64,000 bases of DNA from Phycisphaerae bacterium (GTDB lineage Bacteria > Planctomycetota > Phycisphaerae > Sedimentisphaerales > UBA12454): NCBI GenBank assembly GCA_041652575.1, contig JBAZHC010000008.1, forward strand, positions 62,001 through 126,000, in the 5' to 3' direction. Each line of letters starts with the position of its first letter. Within the stretch, counting starts at the first letter, position 1. Shown one piece after another: positions 1-7,747 of this stretch. The notes beneath the pieces are model-generated. The model saw only the letters and a program-made list of their open reading frames with translations. It did no database searches and was not told the origin of the DNA. A program made the position numbers and the translations under genes.

Positions 1-633
1 AAGCTCATCGGCACAATCTCTGACCGTAACGGGGCACTCCGGATGAGCCAGCGTAATCGCCGCCGGATGAACAGCCTGTATTTTTTTAACATCGTCAGCA
101 GTAGCGAAAACGTGCGTCGGGCAATAACCGGGCCAAAGCACCATATCCCTGCCGGTTCTTTCTTTTACGACCTGTCCGAGATTTTTGTCCGGCACAAAAA
201 TAATTTTCTTTTGGGCGTCTATCGAATTTACGACATCAGCGGCGTTTGAACTTGTGCAGCAGTAATCGCTTATCGCTTTCACTTCGGCAGAACTGTTTAC
301 ATAGCAAACGACAATAGCATCCGGATATTTTGCCTTTAATTCTTCAAGCTGGTTAGCTGTAATCATATCCGCCATCGGGCAGCCTGCGGTTTTATCAGGC
401 AGTAAAACAGTTTTGTTCGGCGAAAGAATCGAAGCCGTTTCAGCCATAAACAAAACGCCGCAGAAAACTATTTTCTCTGCAGGGGTACTTGCCGCCTTTC
501 TGCTCAGTTCAAGCGAATCGCCTGTAAAATCAGCAATGTCCTGAATCTCGCCGGACTGATAGTTATGCGCAAGAATTACCGCGTTTTTCTTTTTCTTAAG
601 ATTATTTATTTTTTCAATGATACTCTGATTCAT
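1..633 (-). CDS. nadA: Quinolinate synthase NadA (C-terminal part lies outside the window)
   Basis: NadA condenses iminoaspartate with dihydroxyacetone phosphate to quinolinate, the entry to NAD synthesis; it is a cytosolic [4Fe-4S] enzyme. The reading frame begins with ATG at 633 and runs off the left edge after 211 codons. Family marks are visible: AVILAHNYQ near residue 20, DFTGDSLELS near 38, IVFCGVLFMAETASIL near 56, and LPDKTAGCPMADM near 80, whose Cys is a usual cluster ligand. A later segment reads WPGYCPTHV. It is last in the order Rrf2 regulator-cysK-cysE-nadA, about 7 bases after the cysE stop, so it is probably co-transcribed. An Fe-S enzyme downstream of an IscR-like regulator suggests shared cysteine/Fe-S control (inference). 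The remaining third, with the last cluster ligand, cannot be seen. Confidence 0.95.
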   Translation of the reverse strand, partial: MNQSIIEKINNLKKKKNAVILAHNYQSGEIQDIADFTGDSLELSRKAASTPAEKIVFCGVLFMAETASILSPNKTVLLPDKTAGCPMADMITANQLEELKAKYPDAIVVCYVNSSAEVKAISDYCCTSSNAADVVNSIDAQKKIIFVPDKNLGQVVKERTGRDMVLWPGYCPTHVFATADDVKKIQAVHPAAITLAHPECPVTVRDCADEL

Positions 634-640
634 ATATTTT

Positions 641-1540
641 TTACTTTTTTGGTTTCTTCTGGATATAAACAAGTTCCGGTCTTGACATTGAAACTATAAC
701 GCCCGGGGGAACTGAATCCTTAATCCATACGTTTCCGCTTATTATTGTGCCTTTGCCGATTACCACATCGCCCAGGATTGTAGCCGCGGCATAAATCGTA
801 ACGTCATCTTCGATTGTCGGATGTCTTTTTACCCCTCGCAGGCTCTGTCCCTTGGCGGGAGCAAGAGCGCCGAGCGTCACGCCCTGATAAATTTTTACGT
901 TATTGCCTATGATGGAAGTTTCGCCGATGACTATACCGGTGCCGTGGTCGATGAAAAACCTTTCACCGATTTTCGCGCCGGGATGAATGTCAATTCCCGT
1001 TTCGTGATGAGTACGTTCGCTCATTATTCTCGGAATCAGCGGCACATCTTTAAGATAAAGTTCATGCGCAATCCTGTGAGTCGTTATTGCCTTTAGGCCC
1101 GGATAGCTTAAAACGATTTCCTCGAAACTCGATGCCGCAGGGTCGCCGTCAAAAGCCGCCTGGATATCGGTCTTGAGCAGTTTGCGAATTTTCGGAATCT
1201 GCGCCAAAAGATGCTCCGTAACTTCTTTGGCCATTATATGGCATCCGTCGCTGTTGCACTGTTTCAGTCTGCACTGATGACGAAACGCCCTTTCCACCTG
1301 CTCGACGAGCTGATTTTGAACCTGGCAGAGAATATCGCCGACTACGAAACTGATATTCGAGCTTGTTATATCTCTGGCCCCTGTATAGCCGGGAAAAATA
1401 ACTTCCGTAAGCAGGCCGAGTATTTCGCGTATCCTGTCCCGCAGAGGCAGATTCGTGGTATCGATAAAATTTATACCGGAATCGTCTTCGTAGGTATCCA
1501 CAACCGCCTTGACAAATTTTTTAATTTTATCATTTTCCAT
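641..1540 (-). CDS. cysE: Serine O-acetyltransferase (EpsC/CysE type)
   Basis: It transfers acetyl from acetyl-CoA to L-serine, giving O-acetylserine for cysteine synthesis. The protein is 299 residues with an N-terminal helical half and a C-terminal left-handed beta-helix of hexapeptide repeats (DIHPGAKIG, FFIDHGTGIVIGET, IIGNNVKIYQGVTLGA). The active-site region HHETGIDIHPGA is present. The longer N-terminus resembles the plant/EpsC-like type rather than E. coli CysE. A GTG lies four codons upstream at 1552, but ATG 1540 is preferred because GGGGG sits five bases before it. That ribosome site forms one arm of a 15-bp inverted repeat (1546-1560 with 1618-1632). The gene follows cysK, which uses its product. 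Confidence 0.93.
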   Translation of the reverse strand: MENDKIKKFVKAVVDTYEDDSGINFIDTTNLPLRDRIREILGLLTEVIFPGYTGARDITSSNISFVVGDILCQVQNQLVEQVERAFRHQCRLKQCNSDGCHIMAKEVTEHLLAQIPKIRKLLKTDIQAAFDGDPAASSFEEIVLSYPGLKAITTHRIAHELYLKDVPLIPRIMSERTHHETGIDIHPGAKIGERFFIDHGTGIVIGETSIIGNNVKIYQGVTLGALAPAKGQSLRGVKRHPTIEDDVTIYAAATILGDVVIGKGTIISGNVWIKDSVPPGVIVSMSRPELVYIQKKPKK

Positions 1541-1545
1541 ATTTA

Positions 1546-1632
1546 CCCCCACACCAATGTTTCTGATAAATACTTTGTTTTCATTTTTTCCCTTAAAATT
1601 TTATCCCCTGCACCGATACATTGGTGTGGGGG
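1546..1632 (-). promoter_or_regulatory. Inverted repeat covering the cysE ribosome-binding site
   Basis: CCCCCACACCAATGT at 1546-1560 is the exact reverse complement of ACATTGGTGTGGGGG at 1618-1632, giving a 15-bp stem with a 57-base loop between the cysK stop and the cysE start. On the transcript the downstream arm ends in GGGGG, the only Shine-Dalgarno-like run before cysE. The folded form would hide it. This could be translational control, a processing site or a mobile palindrome; the perfect arms are seen, the role is inferred. Confidence 0.5.
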
Positions 1633-1640
1633 CGTACCTT

Positions 1641-2561
1641 TTACTGAAATAGTTCTGTCGAAATATATCTTTCGCCGGTATCACAGATAATCGTTACTAT
1701 AACTTTTCCTTTATTTTCTTTTCTCTTTGCAAGCTGCATAGCGGCGAAAACATTTGCACCGGAACTAATCCCCGCAAGGATGCCTTCTTTTGCGGCAAGC
1801 TGCTTTGCCGTTTCGATTGCGTCTTCATTTGTTACGCAGATAATCTCATCGCATACAGCCCTGTCAAAAACCTTCGGCACGAAGCCAGCGCCTATGCCCT
1901 GAATTTTATGCGGGCCGGGTTTGCCGCCTGAAAGTATCGCCGAATCGGCAGGTTCAACCGCTACAACCTTAACGGACGGCTTATATTTTTTAAGCACCTG
2001 CCCGCAGCCGGTAATTGTACCACCTGTTCCAACACCGGCAACAAATATATCGACCCCGCCGTCGGTATCATACCAGATTTCCTCGGCCGTGGTCTTGCGG
2101 TGTATCTCCGGGTTTGCCGGATTATCGAACTGCTGGAGCATAACCATATTGCCGCTATTGCTGACCATTCGCTGGGCATAGGATACAGCCCCTTTCATGC
2201 CCTCGGCGGCAGGTGTCAGAACAATTTCAGCGCCAAGTATTTTAAGAATTTTTCTTCTTTCGATACTCATTGACTCCGGCATAACCAGCATAAGTTTGTA
2301 ACCTTTTACCGCGCAGACAAAAGCAAGACCTATGCCTGTATTACCGCTGGTCGGTTCAACAAGAGTCGTATGCCTGTTGACCCTGCCATCTTTTTCAGCA
2401 GCTTCAATCATTGCCAGACCTATTCTGTCTTTGACGGAACCGCACGGATTAAAAAACTCCATCTTGCCAAGTATTTGTGCATCAGAAGAACCGAGAGTAT
2501 TAATCCGCACCAGCGGCGTATTGCCAATAGTCTCAGTCAGATTGTTATAAATCTTTGCCAT
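1641..2561 (-). CDS. cysK: Cysteine synthase A (O-acetylserine sulfhydrylase)
   Basis: A PLP enzyme that makes cysteine from O-acetylserine and sulfide. The 306-residue product has the PLP lysine in NPCGSVKDR (K44), the substrate loop EPTSGNTG near residue 70, the phosphate-binding GVGTGGTITG, and the C-terminal SSGANV. Length and motifs are normal for CysK. A TTG lies four codons upstream, but ATG 2561 is chosen because GGAG sits at a suitable distance before it. It lies about 20 bases after the Rrf2 gene stop, and cysE follows about 100 bases on after the hairpin. The order regulator-cysK-cysE suggests direct regulation of cysteine synthesis (inference). Confidence 0.96.
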   Translation of the reverse strand: MAKIYNNLTETIGNTPLVRINTLGSSDAQILGKMEFFNPCGSVKDRIGLAMIEAAEKDGRVNRHTTLVEPTSGNTGIGLAFVCAVKGYKLMLVMPESMSIERRKILKILGAEIVLTPAAEGMKGAVSYAQRMVSNSGNMVMLQQFDNPANPEIHRKTTAEEIWYDTDGGVDIFVAGVGTGGTITGCGQVLKKYKPSVKVVAVEPADSAILSGGKPGPHKIQGIGAGFVPKVFDRAVCDEIICVTNEDAIETAKQLAAKEGILAGISSGANVFAAMQLAKRKENKGKVIVTIICDTGERYISTELFQ

Positions 2562-2579
2562 AATACGCTCCAATCAAAA

Positions 2580-3017
2580 TCAAATCTGATAACTCATACT
2601 GCGTTTTTCTTTTTCAGCCATTTCGACCAAATCCCGCAGCGTTTTATTTTCCAATACGCCTAATATCGCATCGTTCATCTGAACCCATAAGTTTCTCGTC
2701 GCGCAGTCGGCGTGACTTTGGCAGAGATTTTCATTCTCGACGCATTCGACTGTGAGCACCGGCCCTTCGAGCGTTCTGAAAACGTCGCTTAATTCTATTT
2801 CTTCCGGCGGTCTCGAAAGCACATAACCGCCATGAGGCCCCCTGATACTCCTGACTAGGCCGGCTGTTTTCAGCATCGATACGAGCTGCTCAAGGTATTT
2901 ATTGGATATATTCTGACGCTCTGCTATTACCTTAATCTGCAGCGGACCGGCATTGTGAGCTATCGCAAGCTCCAGTAAAGCCCGCATGCCATATCTTGTT
3001 CTTGTTGAAAGCTTCAT
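2580..3017 (-). CDS. Rrf2-family transcriptional regulator (IscR-like)
   Basis: A 145-residue winged-helix repressor. The N-terminus MKLSTRTRYGMRALLELA and the recognition-helix region ISNKYLEQLVSMLKTAGLVRSIRGPHGGY are typical of Rrf2 proteins. Three cysteines at 92, 99 and 105 match the position of the [2Fe-2S] ligands of IscR (92, 98, 104), so this protein may sense Fe-S status, unlike CymR, which lacks the cluster. It heads the cysK-cysE-nadA set, which points to regulation of cysteine supply, and it probably represses its own promoter. GGAG precedes ATG 3017. Whether it behaves as IscR or CymR cannot be told from sequence alone. Confidence 0.9.
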   Translation of the reverse strand: MKLSTRTRYGMRALLELAIAHNAGPLQIKVIAERQNISNKYLEQLVSMLKTAGLVRSIRGPHGGYVLSRPPEEIELSDVFRTLEGPVLTVECVENENLCQSHADCATRNLWVQMNDAILGVLENKTLRDLVEMAEKEKRSMSYQI

Positions 3018-3052
3018 GACTTTCTCCTAAATTCCTATGGTTTTAGTAGTGT

Positions 3053-3081
3053 ACTATATAAATATTACGAAGTTTTGTCAA
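3053..3081 (-). promoter_or_regulatory. Sigma-70 promoter of the Rrf2-cysK-cysE-nadA set
   Basis: On the minus strand TTGACA (3081-3076) and TATAGT (3058-3053) are separated by 17 bases, a near-consensus promoter about 40 bases before the Rrf2 start. A short inverted repeat, TAGT-GT-ACTA, overlaps the -10 box and is a candidate operator for the Rrf2 protein itself. The promoter match is seen; the operator is inferred. Confidence 0.7.
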
Positions 3082-3215
3082 GAATGTGCATAAAAAAAAC
3101 AACAAAACAACAAATTTACTCTATAATATTTAAACCCTTATTTTTTAACTACTTGACACAATTTTACCCCGACAATAGAATAAACCGGCTTTTTATAGGA
3201 CAAAAAGAGGTTTCT

Positions 3216-4238
3216 ATGCCAAAACAATTGCCTGAACCATCTATAGAGCATCTTCAGCGTCTTACCGACGATACAGGCCTGATGCAGCACGCCAAATACA
3301 TAATACCTGACCGATTGAACGGCTACTGCACCGACGACAACGCACGGGCTCTTATTGCGGTTACCAAATACCTTAAAAACCACAACGAACCGCGGGCAAG
3401 AAGACTATTCGATATATACCTGGCCTTTCTTTACCATTCCTTAAAACCGGACAAGACTGTTCATAATTTTCTCGACTATAATAGAAACTGGAGAATTGAT
3501 GAGCCGGAACATGATACGTTAGGCAGAGCTATCTGGGCGTTCGGCACGGTAATCGCTTCATCCCTGAACGACAATTACCTGCGTTTCGTCAAAGAATTTT
3601 TTGGTGATACATCCAACCATATTCCATCAATGCCGCTGCGAAGCACGGCCTATTCAATTTTCGGTCTGTATGAATTCCTTACTAAATTTCCCAGGGACAA
3701 ACACATACTCGACCTGTTAAACATCGCCGCCGGCAATATTGCCAAAAATTATAACGACTGCTCGACGCCTAAGTGGGACTGGTTTGAAGAGGTACTCTCT
3801 TACGCAAACGCTATCCTGCCCGCTGCCATGTACACTGCCGGCAGAATACTCGACAACCGGACATATCTTGATATAGCGGAAAAAACCTGTTCTTTCCTGC
3901 TGGCAAATACATTCAACGGTAAACATTTCAGCTTTATAGGTTCCAACGGCTGGTACCCGAAACGCGGCAAACGCGCACAGTTCGACCAGCAGTGCATTGA
4001 GGCTTCAACAACTGTCATAATGCTCGCAAACGCATACCTGGCGACAAAAGACAAAAAATACCTGACTCTGCAGAGAACGGCCTTTAACTGGTTTCTGGGA
4101 GAAAATGACGTACACCAAAGTCTTTACGATAATGAAACAAAGGGCTGCTGCGATGGCTTAAGCGCAGATGGAATAAATATCAATCAAGGTGCGGAAAGCA
4201 TAATAAGCTTTCTCCTTGCACATCTATTTCTCCTTTAA
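3216..4238 (+). CDS. Predicted alpha/alpha-toroid protein of carbohydrate metabolism, function unknown
   Basis: A 340-residue soluble protein. It is rich in paired helices and carries the segment PDRLNGYCTDDNARALIA near residue 33, then WAFGTV, STAYSIFGL, WDWFEEVLSYANAILPAAM and a late FDQQCIEASTTVIMLANAY. These recur in proteins annotated only as glycosyltransferase-associated or six-hairpin glycosidase-like. No signal peptide is seen from ATG 3216, which has AAAGAGG six bases upstream; the frame opens earlier but without a ribosome site. It is divergent from the Rrf2 promoter region. The toroid fold and sugar link are inferred from pattern; I do not assign a reaction. Confidence 0.6.
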   Translation: MPKQLPEPSIEHLQRLTDDTGLMQHAKYIIPDRLNGYCTDDNARALIAVTKYLKNHNEPRARRLFDIYLAFLYHSLKPDKTVHNFLDYNRNWRIDEPEHDTLGRAIWAFGTVIASSLNDNYLRFVKEFFGDTSNHIPSMPLRSTAYSIFGLYEFLTKFPRDKHILDLLNIAAGNIAKNYNDCSTPKWDWFEEVLSYANAILPAAMYTAGRILDNRTYLDIAEKTCSFLLANTFNGKHFSFIGSNGWYPKRGKRAQFDQQCIEASTTVIMLANAYLATKDKKYLTLQRTAFNWFLGENDVHQSLYDNETKGCCDGLSADGININQGAESIISFLLAHLFLL

Positions 4239-4368
4239 AAAAGCCTGTTGTTAAAATTTACAGAGATACTAAAAATTAAACTGCAAGGCCAAAACCAATT
4301 AGCAAATTATTTCAGTTGAGTTTGGAATAGAAAGAAATATAATTATTTCAAATTTAGTGAGGAAAATG

Positions 4369-4950
4369 ATGATAAAAAACAAAATAATTATAAGTCTGAG
4401 TTGTGTTTTTTTAATTTTTTCGGCCGGATGCACTATGCCTCTCAACAAAGAAATAGCTTCTGAAGAAGTGATAGGCAAAAGATTCAATGAACAAGGAAAA
4501 ATCACCGAAGAAATTTTAAAAAGGGAAATTCACCAAAACTATTATGCAATCATCGGACCTGACGGTCCCGGAAAAAATTATTTTGCATCATATGAATGCT
4601 ATTTTAAAAATGACAAAATAATAAAAAAGATTTCTGACATAGAATTTTACCGGGAAAATGGGAGTTCATATAATATAAAAACACCTGTTCGGCCAGTAAC
4701 AGGCAGCACTAAATGGGTAGCAATTCAAGGTGGCTGTCCCACATCACTTCATTTTGCAAATATATATATTATAATTTTCGATAAGAATAAAACTTATAAA
4801 ATGTTTAAAATTCCTGATTGCCGCAGAAAAGGTCTCGATGATTTTGAAATAGAATTTAAAGAAGGTAATAAAAAAGCAGTTATAAACACGAAAGATGGCA
4901 GAATTGTATTAGACGCTGAAAAATGTACTTTAGAAAGCGGTCAACAATAA
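4369..4950 (+). CDS. Hypothetical lipoprotein
   Basis: A 193-residue protein starting MIKNKIIISLSCVFLIF and followed by the lipobox FSAGC, so it is predicted to be lipidated after signal peptidase II cleavage. The mature part is lysine-rich with no domain I recognise; two later cysteines occur in GGCPTSL and PDCRRKG. Start choice: GTGAGG lies six bases before ATG 4369; ATG 4366 would be too close to it. The gene is clearly more A+T-rich than its neighbours and sits between the toroid protein and exonuclease III, which suggests recent acquisition or weak selection. Confidence 0.7.
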   Translation: MIKNKIIISLSCVFLIFSAGCTMPLNKEIASEEVIGKRFNEQGKITEEILKREIHQNYYAIIGPDGPGKNYFASYECYFKNDKIIKKISDIEFYRENGSSYNIKTPVRPVTGSTKWVAIQGGCPTSLHFANIYIIIFDKNKTYKMFKIPDCRRKGLDDFEIEFKEGNKKAVINTKDGRIVLDAEKCTLESGQQ

Positions 4951-4963
4951 CAAAAGGTATTGA

Positions 4964-5734
4964 ATGAAAATTGCAACTTTTAACGCTAATTCGATAAGGT
5001 CACGCGCTCAAATAATCATTGATTGGCTGGCGGAAAATAAGCCGGATGTTTTATGCGTGCAGGAGACAAAGGCTCAGGACAAGGATTTTCCAACTGAAGC
5101 CTTTGCCAAAACCGGATATGAATTCGTCTTCAAAGGCGAGAAAAACTATAACGGCGTGGCAATCTTCAGCAAACACAAAATCACAAAAGCCGAATACGGT
5201 CTCGACAGCGAACCCAAAGACCCGGCGCGAATGATAAAGGCAAAAACAGCAGGAATCACTATCGTCAATACCTATATCCCGCAGGGATTTGAAATCGAAT
5301 CGGAAAAATATCAATACAAACTCGACTGGCTCAAAAGACTGTTTGAATATTTTAAAAAGCATTTCAAGCCGACAGATAAATTAATATGGACGGGCGATTT
5401 CAATATCGCTTATGAAGCAAAGGATGTTTACGACCCGGTTGCGCTTGACGGGACGGTCTGTTTTAACCGGCAGCTTTCACAGACTTTAAAAGAGTTTATG
5501 AAATGGGGCTTTACCGACCTTTTCAGAAAACATTGCAGTGAACCCGGACAGTTTACTTTCTGGGATTATCGGGAACCAAACGGTTTTAAAAGAAATCATG
5601 GCTGGCGGCTCGATTATATAATGGGGACAGAACCGATGGAGAAGGCTTGTACGAATTGCTATATTGATAAAAAACCGAGAACGCTTGAAAAGCCCAGCGA
5701 CCATACCTTCCTCGTCGCTGAATTCAGGGACTAA
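4964..5734 (+). CDS. xth: Exodeoxyribonuclease III / AP endonuclease
   Basis: It removes 3'-blocking groups and cuts abasic sites in base-excision repair, using a metal ion. The 256-residue protein has the family motifs in order: FNANSIRSR at the N-terminus, CVQETKAQD with metal ligand E34, WTGDFNIA with the catalytic Asp/Asn pair, RLDYIMG, and the C-terminal SDHTFLVAEF with the catalytic Asp-His. Length is normal for ExoIII. It begins 13 bases after the lipoprotein stop, with AAAGG in front of the ATG. Confidence 0.95.
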   Translation: MKIATFNANSIRSRAQIIIDWLAENKPDVLCVQETKAQDKDFPTEAFAKTGYEFVFKGEKNYNGVAIFSKHKITKAEYGLDSEPKDPARMIKAKTAGITIVNTYIPQGFEIESEKYQYKLDWLKRLFEYFKKHFKPTDKLIWTGDFNIAYEAKDVYDPVALDGTVCFNRQLSQTLKEFMKWGFTDLFRKHCSEPGQFTFWDYREPNGFKRNHGWRLDYIMGTEPMEKACTNCYIDKKPRTLEKPSDHTFLVAEFRD

Positions 5735-5762
5735 ACAACTTCCCGGCTTTCAGAAAGCACTT

Positions 5763-5903
5763 TCAATCCGAATCTTTTTTACTTCTCCGTTCGCCGTCGC
5801 GTCGCTCAGGCCCGTTATAGCCAAAGGCAAATTTTCTACGGTCCGAACCTTTACGTTTTTCAGAGTCCCCCTGCTTGTCCTGTTTATTCTTATCAGATGA
5901 CAT
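5763..5903 (-). CDS. Small basic protein with paired Arg motifs
   Basis: A 46-codon frame starting at ATG 5903, preceded by GGAT, and ending TGA at 5763. The product is very charged and carries two arginine patches, GSDRRKFAFG and GPERRDGERRS. Similar short arginine patches occur in the N-terminus of the PilZ-like protein at 23300-23755 (GIDRRKGQRR, NRKADRRQTDDRR). It is upstream of rluB on the opposite strand from xth. No function is assigned; it could be chance coding, but the composition is not that of random sequence. Confidence 0.4.
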   Translation of the reverse strand: MSSDKNKQDKQGDSEKRKGSDRRKFAFGYNGPERRDGERRSKKDSD

Positions 5904-5964
5904 AATCTCTATCCTTTCGCCTTTTTATTTTATATGTCATATATTTCGACACAAACAGGCCGTT

Positions 5965-6723
5965 TCAATGAGTTTTTCGCCGTTTCGCCTCTGAATTTAG
6001 ACTTTCAGGCCGGTCTTCCTTTTTAAGATAATTAACTTCCGCAGCCGTAAGCGGCCTGTAATCGCCCAGAGCCAGACGTTCGAGAGAAATTTTGCCGATA
6101 TGAGTTCTCTTAATCGATGTTACTTTGTAGCCGAATTTGGCCATAATTCTCTGAATCTGCCTGTTAAGACTCTGCCGGACTTTTATTTCGAGCAGCGACT
6201 GTTTTTCCGAGGCCTTGAGAATCTTCAGCTTTGCAAGCATAGATTTGCCTTCCGCCAGCCAGACGCCCTTTTTGAGCTTTTCTATCGCATCCGGCATTAT
6301 TCTGCCCTTTATTTCCACTAAATAGGTTTTTTCAATACCATATCGTGGATGCGTAAGAAGGTTGGCAAGAGCAGAATCATTGGTCAGGATTATCGCCCCT
6401 GCAGTATCGGTATCGAGTCTGCCGACACAGAAAATTCTCTGGTCGCCGCCGATTAAATCGACTGCTTTTCTTCTGCCCGCAGGGTCATAATTTGTGCAGA
6501 TAACGCTTTTGGGTTTATTTAGCAGATAATAAACCTTTTTAGCAAAACGCAGTTTTCTGCCTTCAACGGTAATAATATCTTTGTCGGTATCCGCAAAGGC
6601 CGGCAAAGTATCAACAGTCCTGCCGTTGACCTTTACCAGCCCTTCGAGGATAATTTGCTCACATTTCCTGCGCGAATCAATGCCTGCCGCGGCAAGTATC
6701 TTATGCAATCGTTCTTTAGTCAT
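5965..6723 (-). CDS. rluB: 23S rRNA pseudouridine synthase, RsuA/RluB family
   Basis: It isomerises uridine to pseudouridine in rRNA. The 252-residue protein has an N-terminal S4 RNA-binding domain (residues 1-60, LHKILAAAGIDSRRKCEQII) and the RsuA-type catalytic domain with GRLDTDTAG, whose D104 is the catalytic aspartate. NKPKSVICTN and THPRYGIEKTYLVE are further family marks. RluB is favoured over RsuA because of length and the S4 form, but the exact target site is not shown by sequence. Confidence 0.88.
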   Translation of the reverse strand: MTKERLHKILAAAGIDSRRKCEQIILEGLVKVNGRTVDTLPAFADTDKDIITVEGRKLRFAKKVYYLLNKPKSVICTNYDPAGRRKAVDLIGGDQRIFCVGRLDTDTAGAIILTNDSALANLLTHPRYGIEKTYLVEIKGRIMPDAIEKLKKGVWLAEGKSMLAKLKILKASEKQSLLEIKVRQSLNRQIQRIMAKFGYKVTSIKRTHIGKISLERLALGDYRPLTAAEVNYLKKEDRPESLNSEAKRRKTH

Positions 6724-6734
6724 AGTTGAATTTT

Positions 6735-7415
6735 CTAAGAGTATTTTTTCCTTAATTCTTCAAGAAATTTTGCCGCAGTATCTTTTCCGCCTAATCCGAA
6801 CGCAAGAGCCAAAGCAAGTACAATACCGCCAAGGATAATATTAAAGGTAGCCGATACCAACAGCGGTGCGATACCGAGCTGTTCCAGTGAAATAGTTATC
6901 GCAAAGATTATAATAGTCCATCGGCTTATACCGGCAAGCAGTTCCGGTTTGGGTAATTTGGCATTGCCCGCGGCCGTGCGAACTATTCCAGATACAAAGC
7001 TGGCCAAAAACATCGCGACTATCAGAACAAGCAGAGCCGCTATGACCTTCGGGACATAAGCAAACAAGCTTGAAAGAATATCGGAAGCTTTCGGCAGTCC
7101 CAGTGCATCGACCGTCATCACTAAAACCATAATAATAATCAGCCAGTAAACTATGTTGTCTACAACCTCTCTGGCGGAAATTTCTAAATTCCCTTTCTTA
7201 AGAATCTCTGCTATGCCCGCTTTGTCTGCCAGCGTATCGAACCTTATCGCCTTAAGCAGCCAGTCAACCAATCGTCTGATTGCCTTGGCCACAATCCAGC
7301 CTACTATCAGGATTATCAACGCACCCAGCAGGACAGGAAGATATGCCAGTATTCTGCTCAACATTTGGCGAACCGGCTCTACAATTAGATTGTTCCATTC
7401 AATTACAGATAACAT
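6735..7415 (-). CDS. Small-conductance mechanosensitive channel-like membrane protein (conserved TM helix, CmpX type)
   Basis: A 226-residue inner-membrane protein with four hydrophobic segments: AYLPVLLGALIILIVGWIVA, VYWLIIIMVLVMTVDALGL, YVPKVIAALLVLIVAMFLA and LGGIVLALALAFGLGG. The pattern FAYVPKVIAALLVLIVA plus a terminal GLGGKDTAAKFLEE is that of the PF05552 conserved TM helix proteins, related to MscS pores but without the full MscS beta domain. GGAGG eight bases before ATG 7415 decides the start; an upstream GTG is discarded. It ends 11 bases before the rluB start, so the two may be co-transcribed. Confidence 0.8.
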   Translation of the reverse strand: MLSVIEWNNLIVEPVRQMLSRILAYLPVLLGALIILIVGWIVAKAIRRLVDWLLKAIRFDTLADKAGIAEILKKGNLEISAREVVDNIVYWLIIIMVLVMTVDALGLPKASDILSSLFAYVPKVIAALLVLIVAMFLASFVSGIVRTAAGNAKLPKPELLAGISRWTIIIFAITISLEQLGIAPLLVSATFNIILGGIVLALALAFGLGGKDTAAKFLEELRKKYS

Positions 7416-7568
7416 TTTATGTACCTCCACAAATTGTTAATACGGAACACTTGCCCTTATATCTTTCAACCCCTTCTTACTCTTCCCGGAAAAATCAGGA
7501 TGTTTACGTAATATACGAACATACGAAAGCTGATATGTCAACTCTATTTCCGGCCATCTGTGGAGGTT

Positions 7569-7618
7569 GCCGGAAATCCGGCTTAACATAACTATCCCAC
7601 CTGAAAGATAGTTATGTT
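7569..7618. repeat. Two adjacent hairpins in the 7416-7747 gap
   Basis: GCCGGA-AA-TCCGGC (7569-7582) is followed by a perfect 12-bp inverted repeat, AACATAACTATC (7585-7596) with GATAGTTATGTT (7607-7618), loop 10. They lie between divergent genes. There is no T-run, so termination is not evident; a protein-binding site or RNA leader is possible. Nothing else is recognisable in this 330-base gap. Confidence 0.5.
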
Positions 7619-7747
7619 TCAATGACTTTGAGAATTTAGGCAAGTTTTTAGTTGACTAAACAAGGATTTTTGCCGATAATTACTATACAGTTTTTGTGTA
7701 TAAGTACCGAATTTAACTGAACTAATATCCATTTCAGGAGATATTAA

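Noticed and set aside
7437..7643. 68-codon minus-strand frame in the gap upstream of the CmpX-like gene
   Set aside because: It runs through two perfect hairpins, lacks a ribosome site and shows no recognisable domain.
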